Origin: Armatimonas sp043757465
Lineage (GTDB): Bacteria > Armatimonadota > Armatimonadia > Armatimonadales > Armatimonadaceae
DNA length: 64,000 bases
Reading direction: 5' to 3'
NCBI RefSeq assembly: GCF_043757465.1
Contig: NZ_JAYVPL010000131.1
Coordinates: 1-64,000, forward strand
In this document: positions 49,170-57,672 of the stretch, in pieces
Layout of the letters: each line of letters opens with the position of its first letter
Numbering within the stretch: position 1 is the first letter of the stretch
Program-made: the position numbers and the translations under genes
The notes under the pieces: model-generated
What the model was told of the DNA's origin: nothing
The model's input: the letters and a program-made list of their open reading frames with translations, nothing else
The model's database searches: none

Positions 49170-50120
49170 GTGAGTGATCTACAATCGGATGTCGCGGCGG
49201 CCATGCAACGCGTTAAAGAGCAGGTGGAAACCGTCATTATTGGTAAGCGTGAGACGGTGGAGATGGCTCTGGTGACACTTTTGGTAGGGGGGCATCTTCT
49301 CATCGAGGACATTCCCGGTGTCGGCAAGACCACACTGGCCAAGACCCTGGCCCAGTCGCTGGGCTGCCTGTTCAAGCGCATCCAGTTCACCCCCGATCTG
49401 CTCCCCGCCGACATCACCGGCACGTCTATCTACAACCAGAAGACCCAGGAATTTAGCTTCATGCCAGGCCCCGTCTTCGCCCAGATTGTCTTGGCGGATG
49501 AGATCAACCGGGCTACTCCCAAGACACAAGCGGCACTGCTGGAGTGTATGGAGGAGCTACAGGTCTCCGAGGGCGGTGTTACCCATAAGCTTCCCCGCCC
49601 CTTCTTTGTGATCGCCACCCAGAACAATATCGAGCACGCCGGAACCTACCAGCTTCCGGAGGCGCAGATGGATCGTTTTTTGATGCGGGTGCGGCTGGGT
49701 TACCCCAATACGGATCAGGAGATCGGGATTCTCAACTCACAGGTTCAGAGCCACCCGCTAGTCAATGTGACACCGGTTCTCGATGCGGATGCCCTCGTGC
49801 TGCTCCAGGAGAAGGCGCGCGCCGTGGTGATCGCTCCCGCCCTTCAGCGCTATATTGTGGAGATTGTCGCGGCCACGCGTCAGAGCGACCAGGTGGAAAT
49901 CGGTGCCAGCCCACGCGGCTCTCTGGCCTTGATGCACGCCGCACAGGCCCACGCCGCCACCGCAGGCCGCGCCTTCGCCACCCCCGATGATGTGAAGCGG
50001 CTCGCTCCGTTTGTTCTGGCCCACCGGCTGATTCTCTCCGCCGAGGCGCGGGCGCGTGGCGTAGAGGACACCGCTGTGATCCAGAATATCCTCACCCAGA
50101 TCCCCGTTCCTGCCGTTTAA
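49170..50120 (+). CDS. MoxR-family AAA ATPase
   Basis: A 316-residue MoxR ATPase. Walker A is EDIPGVGKTTLAKTLA, Walker B VLADEINRATPKTQAALLE and the sensor region IATQNNIEHAGTYQLPEAQ, followed by DRFLMRVRLGYP. MoxR proteins act as chaperones that insert metals or mature partners, normally with a von Willebrand (DUF58) protein; none is encoded next to it here. The GTG start at 49170 follows a complete promoter. A TTG upstream in the same frame lies inside the -35 box and is rejected. Confidence 0.88.
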   Translation: MSDLQSDVAAAMQRVKEQVETVIIGKRETVEMALVTLLVGGHLLIEDIPGVGKTTLAKTLAQSLGCLFKRIQFTPDLLPADITGTSIYNQKTQEFSFMPGPVFAQIVLADEINRATPKTQAALLECMEELQVSEGGVTHKLPRPFFVIATQNNIEHAGTYQLPEAQMDRFLMRVRLGYPNTDQEIGILNSQVQSHPLVNVTPVLDADALVLLQEKARAVVIAPALQRYIVEIVAATRQSDQVEIGASPRGSLALMHAAQAHAATAGRAFATPDDVKRLAPFVLAHRLILSAEARARGVEDTAVIQNILTQIPVPAV

Positions 50121-50121
50121 C

Positions 50122-51159
50122 CTACTTTACGGAATCCGCGATGCGCTTGAGCTGGTCGTCAGGCAAGTTCCCCAGAAGCATGTAGTAGCCCTCAGAAAAC
50201 TTCCAGGCGTAGGCACGCTCCCCGTTGTTAAGCTGCACAAAGCCTGCCTCGTTTCCCGCAAGCATCCGGAGGATCATCGGAGGCATCGCCCCGTGTACCA
50301 GCGCGAGCGAGATCGCCGTGAGGTCGTTGCCCCACTGAACATGGATCGGGGAGTGAGGTCCCTGGCTCGCAGTAATGCGCCGTAAGCGGAAACCTGCTGG
50401 GAGCCAGCCAGGCTGCCTGACAATCACCCCATCTTTTGCCGCTTCCTCAAGAGTCGCATAGCGCTTCAGCGTATCAACCGTGCGAGGGAACCCCGCAGGA
50501 ATCGGAGGGGGCGCAAAGTCTTCGTCGCGCAGAACGGGATTTAGTTCCAGAGAAAGGTAGTAGGTATTCGAGAGAATCCGCCCCTCTTGTGCCCGCTCCT
50601 CGGTACGGAGCCGCAGCCCCGTCTCGCGATCCACCCAGAAACGCCGCGACGATCCCGCGCGCCCTATAGCAGGATGCAGCAAAACCACATCCGCTAGGCG
50701 CCCCGCGATACTATCCTGGCCCTGAAATTCGATAATCAGTGCCCCCTCGCCCACTCGCAGTGCCTCCATGTACCGTTTCTGAAACTCGGCGAGCTGGGAT
50801 TTCCCCTCCCTGTAGAATTTCTCTTTCTGGTTCACGAGGAACTGTCTCTTCTGGTTGTCTACCAGCAAGATCCCCTCGGGCTTGATGGACTCGCGGCGAA
50901 TTCCCCGCTTGGGATCACGCTTCACCCACTGCTCAGTGTTGCGGCCATCCTGCCCGACAGTAACCTCACGCCCCAAAAAAGAGACCGTAAGCTCCGCCTT
51001 AGTCATCCGGCGCAGGATCTGCTTACCCAGGCCCGCATTGAGTCGTACGAACGGCGTTTTCGCGGGCTTTACGGGCTTTGGCTTTGTCGAAGAAGACTGA
51101 GCAAGAGCGAAGCCCGAGAGAAAAAACGAGACGACGAGAACGGAGCAATAATGGCGCAT
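50122..51159 (-). CDS. MucB/RseB-like exported regulatory protein
   Basis: A 345-residue protein with a signal peptide (SVLVVSFFLSGFALAQ). The N-terminal two thirds resemble LolA/RseB-type folds that bind lipids or lipoproteins (FVRLNAGLGKQILRRM, GREVTVGQDGRNTEQW, RRFWVDRETGLRLRTEER); the C-terminal third (VRQPGWLPAGFRLRRI, GNDLTAISLALVHGA) matches DUF4367 or RseB domain 3. It lies directly after an anti-sigma factor gene and an ECF sigma gene, so it probably senses envelope stress and modulates the anti-sigma factor. Nine bases separate it from the anti-sigma gene. Confidence 0.8.
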   Translation of the reverse strand: MRHYCSVLVVSFFLSGFALAQSSSTKPKPVKPAKTPFVRLNAGLGKQILRRMTKAELTVSFLGREVTVGQDGRNTEQWVKRDPKRGIRRESIKPEGILLVDNQKRQFLVNQKEKFYREGKSQLAEFQKRYMEALRVGEGALIIEFQGQDSIAGRLADVVLLHPAIGRAGSSRRFWVDRETGLRLRTEERAQEGRILSNTYYLSLELNPVLRDEDFAPPPIPAGFPRTVDTLKRYATLEEAAKDGVIVRQPGWLPAGFRLRRITASQGPHSPIHVQWGNDLTAISLALVHGAMPPMILRMLAGNEAGFVQLNNGERAYAWKFSEGYYMLLGNLPDDQLKRIADSVK

Positions 51160-51167
51160 GAGTGGGC

Positions 51168-51698
51168 CTACGATCCCGGCTCTAGCTCGTTACGCGCCGA
51201 GGCAAGGAGCAAGCCAGAAGAGTCTCCGAAGGCTTCACTCGTCTTTGCGGTGAGGTGCTCCTGAAGCGCCTGCTCCACTTCCCTATTCTCCGTAGCGGTT
51301 TGCGTGTGCGTGGGCAGCGCAACCGGCGAAGCGGGGCGCACGCGCACAACGACCAGCGGAATCAGTGCCGCCACTGCCAGAGCAGACGCCACGGCGGGCC
51401 GAACACGCGGACGGATCCACCAGGCGGAGAGCTTCTCGCCCAGCGTGATCGGCTTTGGCCTGAGTACCTGCCCCGCCAGCCGCAGGGTTAGCTTCCTTTC
51501 GAAGCTCTCCGAGGGCTCCGGTCGCGGCAGGAACGCCAGTAAGCGGCTGGTCTGAGTCAGCTTCTCGACGATTTCCGTACAGACAGCACACGAGCGCAGG
51601 TGCGCCCTAGTGACCTTCTCAAGCTCCTCGGGGAGCGCACTATCTATATACTCAGAGAGCCCCGCTTGAATTTTATTACAATCTAACATGCTTGCCAT
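51168..51698 (-). CDS. Zinc-finger anti-sigma factor
   Basis: A 176-residue anti-sigma factor. Residues 5-45 form a zf-HC2 domain (GLSEYIDSALPEELEKVTR and HLRSCAVC with HxxxCxxC). One membrane helix (VASALAVAALIPLVVVRV, about 107-124) follows, then a short periplasmic tail. It should sequester the sigma factor encoded just upstream; 23 bases separate the two genes. Periplasmic signals would reach it through the RseB-like protein encoded downstream. A start three codons later (MLDCNK) is equally possible. Confidence 0.85.
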   Translation of the reverse strand: MASMLDCNKIQAGLSEYIDSALPEELEKVTRAHLRSCAVCTEIVEKLTQTSRLLAFLPRPEPSESFERKLTLRLAGQVLRPKPITLGEKLSAWWIRPRVRPAVASALAVAALIPLVVVRVRPASPVALPTHTQTATENREVEQALQEHLTAKTSEAFGDSSGLLLASARNELEPGS

Positions 51699-51721
51699 TT
51701 TATTTACGACTTTTACGACTT

Positions 51722-52345
51722 TTACGACTCCAAATAGGGCCGCAGGTGCTCTCGCAAGGCCACACGTGCATTGAAAATACGTGATTTGACCGTGCCCAGT
51801 GGGATGCTCTCGACTGCCGCAATCTCCTCGTAAGCCAGCCCCTCCACATCGTGCAGAACCACAGCGGAGCGCAGCTTAGGCGGTAGCTTGGCGAGAGCCG
51901 TCTCAATCTGCCCCCCGAGCTCTTTGCGCGAGAACAAAATCTCAGGGGCAGCTTTCAGATCCGGCACATCGCGGGTGGCGTTGGAGTCTTCGTCGTCGCT
52001 AAAGATCGGAGCGTCCAACGACGAGACCACGCCGCGCTCTTTTTTCTTACGACGAAAGGCGTCCACACAGAGGTTCCCCGCGATCCGAAACAGCCAGGTC
52101 GAGAGGCTCGCCTCCGCTCGAAAACTATGGATATGCGAGTACATTCGGACAAACACTTCCTGAGTCAGATCCTCCGCGTCCTCGGCGTTGCCCGTCATGC
52201 GATAGAGATAGTTGTAGATCTTGCCTTTATAGCGTCCGACGATCTCATTGAAGGCGGCGACATCCGCTTTTTGACAGCGTGCAATAAGAGCCGTGTCGTT
52301 GTTCATTGTCGCGATGCCCCGATTCCAGAAAGTTGCCAGTGCCAT
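51722..52345 (-). CDS. ECF-type RNA polymerase sigma factor (RpoE-like)
   Basis: A 207-residue sigma factor. Region 2 has NYLYRMTGNAEDAEDLTQE and SLSTWLFRIAGNLCVDAFRR; region 4 has LPPKLRSAVVLHDVEGLAY and the helix-turn-helix IAAVESIPLGTVKSRIF. It heads a minus-strand cluster with anti-sigma and RseB-like genes, the layout of the sigma-E envelope-stress system. Upstream TACACT and a weak AAGGG site support this start; a methionine 13 codons later (MNNDTAL) is the alternative and matches homologues better at the N-terminus. Confidence 0.9.
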   Translation of the reverse strand: MALATFWNRGIATMNNDTALIARCQKADVAAFNEIVGRYKGKIYNYLYRMTGNAEDAEDLTQEVFVRMYSHIHSFRAEASLSTWLFRIAGNLCVDAFRRKKKERGVVSSLDAPIFSDDEDSNATRDVPDLKAAPEILFSRKELGGQIETALAKLPPKLRSAVVLHDVEGLAYEEIAAVESIPLGTVKSRIFNARVALREHLRPYLES

Positions 52346-52424
52346 TTGCTGCCCTTCATCCTACAGTGTATTCTCGGACGAGTGTTCTTAAAAATTGTTC
52401 ACTGAGCCCTAGTGTGGAAAACGA

Positions 52425-52430
52425 TACAAT
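52425..52430 (+). promoter_or_regulatory. -10 box (TACAAT) for the ABC ATPase gene
   Basis: TACAAT ends six bases before a GTG at 52437; leaderless spacing with a GTG start. Confidence 0.55.
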
Positions 52431-52436
52431 TACCCC

Positions 52437-53054
52437 GTGGAACCTATCCGACTTGAATTAGTAGGAATCGAGAAGCGCTACGGGATGCGGCGGGTGCTGC
52501 GCGACTTCGCCTTTGTGGCGGAGGGCGGCGAGACGGTCGCGATTACAGGAGCCAATGGCAGCGGCAAGAGTACCGTGGTCAAGCTGGTGGCGGGGCTCTT
52601 GCGGGCAACAAGGGGCCAGATTACGCTCCAGATTGGCTCCACCGACGAGAGCGATCCGGCGCGGCGGCGGCGGCTCTGTGGCTATGTCTCGCCGGATCTC
52701 ACACTCTACCCGGAGCTGAGCGCCCACGAGAATTTACAGTTCTTCTGCGACGTGCGCGGTGTCTCGTCGGAGAGTATCGCCGCCACGCTCACACGCGTCG
52801 GGCTCTCGGGGCGCGAGGACGATCCAATAGGGCAGTACTCGTCGGGGTTGCGACAGAGAGTGAAGCTGGCGCTGGCCGTTCTTTTTGAGCCGCCGGTCTT
52901 GCTGCTCGACGAGGCGGGGCTCGCACTCGACGACAAAGGCGTGGCACTGGTGGCCGAATTGGTCGCAGAACAACAAAAACGTGGCGGCCTGACGCTGATT
53001 GCCACCAATGACAGCCGCGAGGTAGTGCTCGCTCAGCGGGTTATTGCACTGTAA
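52437..53054 (+). CDS. ABC transporter ATP-binding protein, CcmA-like
   Basis: A 205-residue ATPase subunit. Walker A is GANGSGKST (residues 38-46), the signature YSSGLRQRVKLALAVL (ABC motif SSGLRQ) and Walker B VLLLDEAGLALDD. It is at the short end for the family and resembles CcmA, the ATPase of haem export for cytochrome c maturation, which would fit the many cytochrome proteins here. No permease or other ccm gene is adjacent, so the partner is unknown. It uses a GTG start with leaderless spacing. Confidence 0.8.
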   Translation: MEPIRLELVGIEKRYGMRRVLRDFAFVAEGGETVAITGANGSGKSTVVKLVAGLLRATRGQITLQIGSTDESDPARRRRLCGYVSPDLTLYPELSAHENLQFFCDVRGVSSESIAATLTRVGLSGREDDPIGQYSSGLRQRVKLALAVLFEPPVLLLDEAGLALDDKGVALVAELVAEQQKRGGLTLIATNDSREVVLAQRVIAL

Positions 53055-53114
53055 AAATCATCCCGAACAAAAGCCTCTTTTTACGACACTCAAGAGCGAA
53101 GGACGAAAAAGGCG

Positions 53115-53678
53115 ATGCAAGTTCCCGACCTATGGTGGGTTCAAAAAGCAAAAAATGGGGACAGAGTGGCATTTGAAAAACTCTTTGAGCGCCACTCACG
53201 CCGGATTTATAATCTGCTCGTTCGGCTCTGTGGCAATGCGGCGCTGGCAGAGGATCTCACACAAGAGACGTTTCTCACTGCCTACCAGCGGCTCTCGGAC
53301 TGGCGCGGCGTGGGGGCACTCTCGACATGGCTCTGCGGAATTGCTGTCAAGCATCATCTGGCGGCGCGGCGAAAAACACACTTTACCCAGTCACTCGACA
53401 CGCTTGAGCTCTCGGCAGACCGTACCAGTGATCCGCTGGAGCGCTACACCGAGCGCGAGGCGGTCTTGGCACTCGATAGCGCTATCGCTGCCCTCCCTGA
53501 TTCCTGCCGCGAAGTGTTTATCCTGGTTCGTCTGCAAGAAATGCGCTACCGGGAAGTGGCGGATTTATTGGGAATCCCCCTGGGAACCGTCCAGTCCCGG
53601 CTCGCCCGTGCCACGGCACTTCTCCAGAACTCTCTCTCGCCACTTCCGCAGAAAGGAGCTGAGCGCCATGCCCTTTGA
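53115..53678 (+). CDS. ECF-type RNA polymerase sigma factor
   Basis: A 187-residue sigma factor. Region 2: LVRLCGNAALAEDLTQETF and ALSTWLCGIAVKHHLAARR; region 4: ALPDSCREVFILVRLQEMRY and VADLLGIPLGTVQSRLARA. The next gene overlaps its end by 11 bases and probably encodes its regulator. Another reading frame across the same bases is open for 600 bases, but has no sigma similarity. It begins 60 bases after the ABC ATPase gene and may share its transcript. Confidence 0.9.
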   Translation: MQVPDLWWVQKAKNGDRVAFEKLFERHSRRIYNLLVRLCGNAALAEDLTQETFLTAYQRLSDWRGVGALSTWLCGIAVKHHLAARRKTHFTQSLDTLELSADRTSDPLERYTEREAVLALDSAIAALPDSCREVFILVRLQEMRYREVADLLGIPLGTVQSRLARATALLQNSLSPLPQKGAERHAL

Positions 53679-54480
53679 GAAAAACCTACGCCGTCTCGTC
53701 AAGAAACTCCCCGAGCACGATGTCCCTTCCGGGCTACAAGCCCACACGCTCGCACAGCTTACGGAGCCAGATCGGCTCCAGAAAGTCGTTTTTGATATGA
53801 AACTTATACTAATTCCTCTGTTTGCCCTCTCCATGATGACAGCTATCGGTGGCGTCTACTTACTCCGAAGCAACAGCCAGGCAACGGCCTTCCTACCTTT
53901 CCAACAGAAAAACATGGCCCAGACCGGGCCGGTGACGCTGCATTTTGTGGATACCGACGGCAAGCCCGTGGCAAAAGCCACGGTCACACTTTCTGGCTAC
54001 GAGAAACCCGATCCCCGAACCGGCGTTGCGCCGCCCCTGCGTGTGGAGAACATACCGCAGGGAACCACGGACACCGAGGGAAATTTGACCGTCACCCCCG
54101 AGATGCAGGTCACCAACTTTTCCGTATCCGCCGACGGCGACACCCCGCGCTGGGCAGCGGGCGAGATCACAGTCAGTGGGGGCGTGCAGACCGTCACCGT
54201 TTCGGAGCACCCCGAGCACACCCTCACCGGGCAGTTTGTGAACCCGCAAGGCAAGCCCGTGGGTGATGTCAAGCTGGAGCTTTTTATCGGCGGGCTGTCG
54301 CAGAACAAGCTCACGTCCGACGAAAACGGCCACTTTATCGCCTGGGTTGCGCCAGACACCGACTACTATCTTGTCTTCGCTCGCACGGGGCCTGGCAATC
54401 CTATCTATATGAAAAAGGTTCGTGTAGAGAAAGGGCAGTTTCTTGACCTTGGAACCATCACTCTCCGCTCGGCCCAGTAG
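53668..54480 (+). CDS. Membrane protein with carboxypeptidase-regulatory-like domains, probable anti-sigma
   Basis: A 270-residue protein. A cytoplasmic N-terminus of about 48 residues (NLRRLVKKLPEHDVPSGLQ) is followed by a membrane helix (LILIPLFALSMMTAIGGVYL, about 50-69) and two periplasmic beta-sandwich domains like carboxypeptidase regulatory or SpaA-type folds (GPVTLHFVDTDGKPVAKAT and HTLTGQFVNPQGKPVGDVK). GAAAGGAG lies nine bases before the ATG, inside the sigma gene. Overlap and topology suggest it restrains the sigma factor, though no zinc finger is present. Confidence 0.75.
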   Translation: MPFEKNLRRLVKKLPEHDVPSGLQAHTLAQLTEPDRLQKVVFDMKLILIPLFALSMMTAIGGVYLLRSNSQATAFLPFQQKNMAQTGPVTLHFVDTDGKPVAKATVTLSGYEKPDPRTGVAPPLRVENIPQGTTDTEGNLTVTPEMQVTNFSVSADGDTPRWAAGEITVSGGVQTVTVSEHPEHTLTGQFVNPQGKPVGDVKLELFIGGLSQNKLTSDENGHFIAWVAPDTDYYLVFARTGPGNPIYMKKVRVEKGQFLDLGTITLRSAQ

Positions 54481-54530
54481 ACACAACCCTCGCAGGAGAG
54501 CTCGCGGTAGATAAAACGAGCCACATGTGC

Positions 54531-54536
54531 TATCAT
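54531..54536 (+). promoter_or_regulatory. -10 box (TATCAT) for the DUF1592 gene
   Basis: TATCAT ends nine bases before the ATG at 54546 and excludes a start seven codons upstream. Confidence 0.4.
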
Positions 54537-54545
54537 TTTGCATCT

Positions 54546-57500
54546 ATGAACCGTATTCTGAAGCTCAATCCCTACAAATTAAGTGCAGTGGGAGCCACCC
54601 TCGCGCTTCCTGCGATGCTCCTTTGGGCAGGAGCAGCCACCTCGGGTGCCGCCCTGCCCCGTACCGCTGCTCCTGAACTCACGCGCGTGGAGCTTGAGAA
54701 ACGCTTTACCAGCACGGTTCGACCGTTTATGCAGACCTACTGCGCCCCTTGTCATGGTAAAGACAAGCCCCAAGCCCAGCTTAATCTGACTTCCTACACC
54801 ACAATGGCATCCGTGATAAAGGAGCTCCCCCACTGGATACTGGTGATGGATCGTCTGGGTATCAAAGACATGCCTCCCAGCACCAGCAAGCAACCGATGG
54901 CTCAGCAGCGTGAGGCGGTGATCGCCTGGATTCGGACGGTGCGGCAGATGGAGATTGCGCGAACATCAGGCGACCCCGGCCCCGTGCTAGCACGCCGTCT
55001 GAGCAACCGTGAGTACGACTACACCATCCGCGATCTGACCGGCGTTGACCTGCGGCCCACCAAAGAGTTCCCCGTGGACCCTGCCAACCAAGAAGGCTTT
55101 GACAACTCCGGCGAGTCGCTCACGGTCTCATCTGCGCTGGCAAAGAAATACCTAGCGGCGGCAAAAGAGATCGGGGATCACCTGGCGCTTACCTCCACCG
55201 GCCTTGCGTTCGCGTCTCATCCCGTGCTAGGCCAGACCGACCGCGATAAGTTTTGCACTCAGCGCATCGTCGCGTTCTACAAGCGCCAGCCCACCGACTT
55301 AGCCGATTATTTCTACGCTGCCTGGCAGCTCAAGCACTCTGGTGGCACACTAACACTCGCAACGGTCGCAGCGCAGGAGAAAATTAGCGCGAAGTACTTA
55401 GAGACGATCTGGAAGCTTCTGACATCAAGCGCCCCCGAGCATAAAGTCGGCCCCGTGGCAAGTCTTCAAGTGAAGTTCAATGCGCTCCCCGAGAGCGCCG
55501 CCGCCGCGCAAAAAGGCTGTGCAGAGCTCAAGAGCTGGGGCGATGGACTGCGCCGTAAGATCGCCTGGCGCTTTAGCAACCTTAAAGTTCCCAATGAGTT
55601 CTCCGCAGGCAGCTTCACCAATGTCCTGTGGAAAGACCGTCAGTACGCTACCCACCGAGATAAGTTTAATCCCAAGTTCCTGCAGATTGGAGGCGTCCCG
55701 GCTACGCGGCTAGGCCAGGTCAAGGGAGGGTCACTGGGTAAGGTCGAGAAAGAGCCCGTGATGATCACCGACCCGGTGGATCCAGATCTCTTTGCGCCTC
55801 TCGACGAGGCGGAGCGTGCTCCTTATCTCGCAAGCTTCTCGGCCTTTAGTCGCCTCTTCCCCGATGCGTTCTTCATTGATGAGCGCGGGCTGATGGAATC
55901 CGACAATATCTTCCAGCGCACCGGGCGTGTTCTCACAGGCGGGACCCACAACGCCGTTAGCTACTTCCGTGACGATGCCCCGCTGCGAGAGCTGGTTCTC
56001 GACGCGAAAGGCCAGCAGGAGCTTGATGCGCTCTGGCGCGACTTTGCGATCGTGGCTTCGTATAATGAGCAGACGTTTCTCCAAGGAATCTTCTACGAGC
56101 GCAATGAGGCTCAGACGATTAAAGTCACCCGCGATCCTGAGTTTAACTTCGTCAAGTCGGAGGATCGTGCGTGTGCAGGTACAGATCTAATCCAACGCTA
56201 CTGTGATCTTTATCTCGCCAAGGCCAAGCGAATGGGCGCAGTGCCGGAGACCCTGGCGGCCTATGAGGACTACTTCAAGCGCTCATCGGCTGACATCCGG
56301 CAAGAGGAGCGTGACCGCCTCGCCGCCGAACAGGTGCACAAAAAAGCCCTGCTGGAGTTTGCCCAGAAGGCGTTTCGTCGCCCGCTCACCCAGGAAGACC
56401 GCACTGAGCTACTAGGCTTCTACACCAAGCTCCGCCAAAAAGAGGCACTTACGCACGAGGACGCGATCCGTGATACGGTCGTGTGGATCTTGATGTCGCC
56501 CAACTTCCTCTTCCGCCTTGATCAGGAAACGCCCCTCATGCCCGCAAAGCCTGTCAAGGGGCGAATCTTGACGGCTAACCAGGCTGCTCCCGCGCCTCAG
56601 AAAACGCAGCAGCTCTCTGACTACGCCATTGCCAGCCGCCTGAGCTACTTTCTTTGGTCTTCGAGTCCCGATGACGAGCTTCTAGCGCTCGCCGCAAAGG
56701 GCGAGCTTCGGAAGCCCCCCGTACTGATAGCGCAGGCACAGCGGATGCTCAAGAGCCCCAAGACCCGTGCACTTGCCACGGAGTTCGGGGGCAACTGGCT
56801 GGACTTCCGCCGCTTTGAGGAGCACAACGCTGTAGATAAAACGCGCTTCCCTAGCTTCAACAACAACCTCCGCCAGTCCATGTTCGAGGAGCCGCTCCAC
56901 TTCATGCTCGACACGTTCCAGAACAATGGCTCGGTTCTTGACTGGCTCTTTGGCAAGCATACTTTTGTAAATGCTACCTTGGCCAAGCACTACGGCATGA
57001 GCGAGATAACCGTTAAGGCAGATGACTGGGTGCGGGTAGACAATGCGGCAAGCTATGGGCGTGGTGGGCTGCTCCCCATGGCGCTCTTTCTGACCCAGAA
57101 CGCCTCGGGGCTTCGTACTAGCCCGGTCAAGCGCGGCTACTGGGTCGTGCGGCGTGTCTTGGGCGAGCAGATTCCTCCGCCCCCCGCAAAAGTCCCGGAG
57201 CTTCCCAAGGACGAGAGTGAGCTAGGGGAGAAGACCCTGCGTCAGGCACTGGAGATTCACCGTAAAAATCCTGCCTGTAGTGGCTGTCACGCACGCTTTG
57301 ATTCCTACGGCCTGGTGTTTGAGAACTTCGGCCCCATCGGCGAGCGGCGCACCCAAGATGGCGGTGGAAAGGCAGTGGATAACCGCGCGCTCTTCCCCGG
57401 TGGCCAAGAGTTTGTGGGAGTCTCCGGCCTTCAGGAGTTCATTCGCCTCAAGCGCCAGCAAGATTTTGTTGGCACTTTTAGCCGAAAACTACTATCCTAT

Positions 57501-57668
57501 GCACTAGGACGAACACTCTTGCCCTCGGATGAGCCCCTGCTCGCCGAGATAAGCAAGCGTCTGAGCACTAATAACTATCGTTTTAACACACTGGTGGAGG
57601 GGATTGTCACCAGCCCGCAGTTTCGTAACCGGCGGGTGTCATCGATCACTCCCACAAAGGACGCATAA
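54546..57668 (+). CDS. DUF1592-type cytochrome protein (DUF1587/1592/1588/1585)
   Basis: A 1,040-residue exported protein. It has a signal peptide (VGATLALPAMLLWAGAATSG), a cytochrome-like motif CAPCHGKD (about 66-73) followed by KPQAQLNLTSYTTM, DUF1587 (RRLSNREYDYTIRDLTGVD), DUF1592 and DUF1588 (AFRRPLTQEDRTELLGFY, FLWSSSPDDELLALAAKGEL), and a C-terminal DUF1585 with a second motif CSGCHARFDSYGLVFENFG. Like PSD1 proteins, these are large periplasmic redox proteins with unknown chemistry. The next gene encodes DUF1552, its usual partner, four bases downstream. Confidence 0.9.
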   Translation: MNRILKLNPYKLSAVGATLALPAMLLWAGAATSGAALPRTAAPELTRVELEKRFTSTVRPFMQTYCAPCHGKDKPQAQLNLTSYTTMASVIKELPHWILVMDRLGIKDMPPSTSKQPMAQQREAVIAWIRTVRQMEIARTSGDPGPVLARRLSNREYDYTIRDLTGVDLRPTKEFPVDPANQEGFDNSGESLTVSSALAKKYLAAAKEIGDHLALTSTGLAFASHPVLGQTDRDKFCTQRIVAFYKRQPTDLADYFYAAWQLKHSGGTLTLATVAAQEKISAKYLETIWKLLTSSAPEHKVGPVASLQVKFNALPESAAAAQKGCAELKSWGDGLRRKIAWRFSNLKVPNEFSAGSFTNVLWKDRQYATHRDKFNPKFLQIGGVPATRLGQVKGGSLGKVEKEPVMITDPVDPDLFAPLDEAERAPYLASFSAFSRLFPDAFFIDERGLMESDNIFQRTGRVLTGGTHNAVSYFRDDAPLRELVLDAKGQQELDALWRDFAIVASYNEQTFLQGIFYERNEAQTIKVTRDPEFNFVKSEDRACAGTDLIQRYCDLYLAKAKRMGAVPETLAAYEDYFKRSSADIRQEERDRLAAEQVHKKALLEFAQKAFRRPLTQEDRTELLGFYTKLRQKEALTHEDAIRDTVVWILMSPNFLFRLDQETPLMPAKPVKGRILTANQAAPAPQKTQQLSDYAIASRLSYFLWSSSPDDELLALAAKGELRKPPVLIAQAQRMLKSPKTRALATEFGGNWLDFRRFEEHNAVDKTRFPSFNNNLRQSMFEEPLHFMLDTFQNNGSVLDWLFGKHTFVNATLAKHYGMSEITVKADDWVRVDNAASYGRGGLLPMALFLTQNASGLRTSPVKRGYWVVRRVLGEQIPPPPAKVPELPKDESELGEKTLRQALEIHRKNPACSGCHARFDSYGLVFENFGPIGERRTQDGGGKAVDNRALFPGGQEFVGVSGLQEFIRLKRQQDFVGTFSRKLLSYALGRTLLPSDEPLLAEISKRLSTNNYRFNTLVEGIVTSPQFRNRRVSSITPTKDA

Positions 57669-57672
57669 GACC

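Noticed and set aside
53044..53667. Long N-terminal extension of the 53668 protein
   Set aside because: The frame is open through the sigma factor gene, but that stretch has no similarity, and GAAAGGAG sits right before the ATG at 53668.
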